Assembly (NCBI GenBank): GCA_020635015.1
Contig: JACKAP010000023.1
Location: forward strand, 1-22,799
Length of the DNA stretch: 22,799 nt
Direction: 5' to 3'
Origin: Calditrichia bacterium
GTDB lineage: Bacteria > Calditrichota > Calditrichia > RBG-13-44-9 > J075
The notes beneath the pieces were generated by a model. That model did not search any database. It saw only the letters and a list, made by a program, of their open reading frames with translations, and was not told the origin of the DNA. Position 1 is the first letter of the stretch; each line of letters begins with the position of its first letter. Below are positions 22,751 through 22,799 of this stretch, piece after piece. The translations under genes were made by a program, and so were the position numbers.

Positions 22751-22799
22751 ATCAACCGACTCATGGCGATGTCGGTTGTCAGTTATCAGTTGTCAGTTT
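22751..22799. repeat. Beginning of a further repeat copy (D) at the window edge
   Basis: A short hairpin CAACCGAC/GTCGGTTG lies at about 22753-22772. It runs into GTCAGTTATCAGTTGTCAG units identical to the centre of copy C. The element is cut by the window end, so its arms cannot be judged. Confidence 0.5.

Overview
The window looks like a chromosome segment of an uncultured, Gram-negative, at least partly anaerobic bacterium. Pointers are an outer-membrane-type barrel domain, a Tat-exported iron-sulphur protein, a 13-haem cytochrome, a sigma-54 regulator and intergenic spacers full of palindromic repeats. My best guess is a lineage of the FCB group (Calditrichota/KSB1-like), held loosely because there is no phylogenetic marker here. 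Everything from 1 to 12082 is on the minus strand and everything from 12391 to 22589 is on the plus strand. The divergence point is 12083-12390.

Minus-strand half. At 1-1199 there is an NCS2/AzgA-type purine permease cut by the window edge. A copy of a hairpin repeat separates it from a signal peptide peptidase SppA (1418-3856) that carries an N-terminal beta-barrel-like domain. A tRNA-Val(UAC) with a strong terminator follows (4054-4185). Next comes an accessory-looking block: a small lipoprotein gene broken by an amber codon inside its signal peptide (4367-4858), a 143-residue protein of unknown function (5159-5590), and a 1174-residue TIR/NB-ARC/15xTPR protein (5685-9209) that resembles bacterial NLR-like immune proteins. 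Dihydrolipoyl dehydrogenase (9329-10732), a 786-bp gene-free stretch of nested palindromes (10733-11518) and a four-helix membrane protein (11519-12082) complete this half.

Plus-strand half. A PAS-PAS sigma-54 activator (12391-14103) is followed by an inverted-repeat cluster and a degenerate -24/-12 promoter. Then comes what looks like one operon: a NifX/NifB-C-like protein, a Tat-exported 4x[4Fe-4S] HybA-like subunit, a HybB/NrfD-type membrane subunit, a 13-haem cytochrome, a histidine kinase with two haem-type motifs in its periplasmic sensor, and two response regulators. Each regulator joins a REC domain to a GcvH-like (lipoyl-carrier-type) domain that has lost the lipoyl lysine; the second is membrane-anchored. 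A radical SAM protein closes the window.

How they may work together (inference): the HybA/HybB/multihaem trio would move electrons between the quinone pool and periplasmic carriers, but no hydrogenase or other catalytic subunit is present here. The kinase, translationally coupled to the cytochrome, is well placed to sense haem redox state. Its likely partners are the two GcvH-like response regulators, which have no DNA-binding domain and so probably signal by protein contact. This haem-kinase/REC-GcvH circuit, tied to an orphan HybAB-cytochrome complex and a sigma-54 activator, is the best candidate here for a little-described system. The TIR-NB-ARC-TPR locus is the second.
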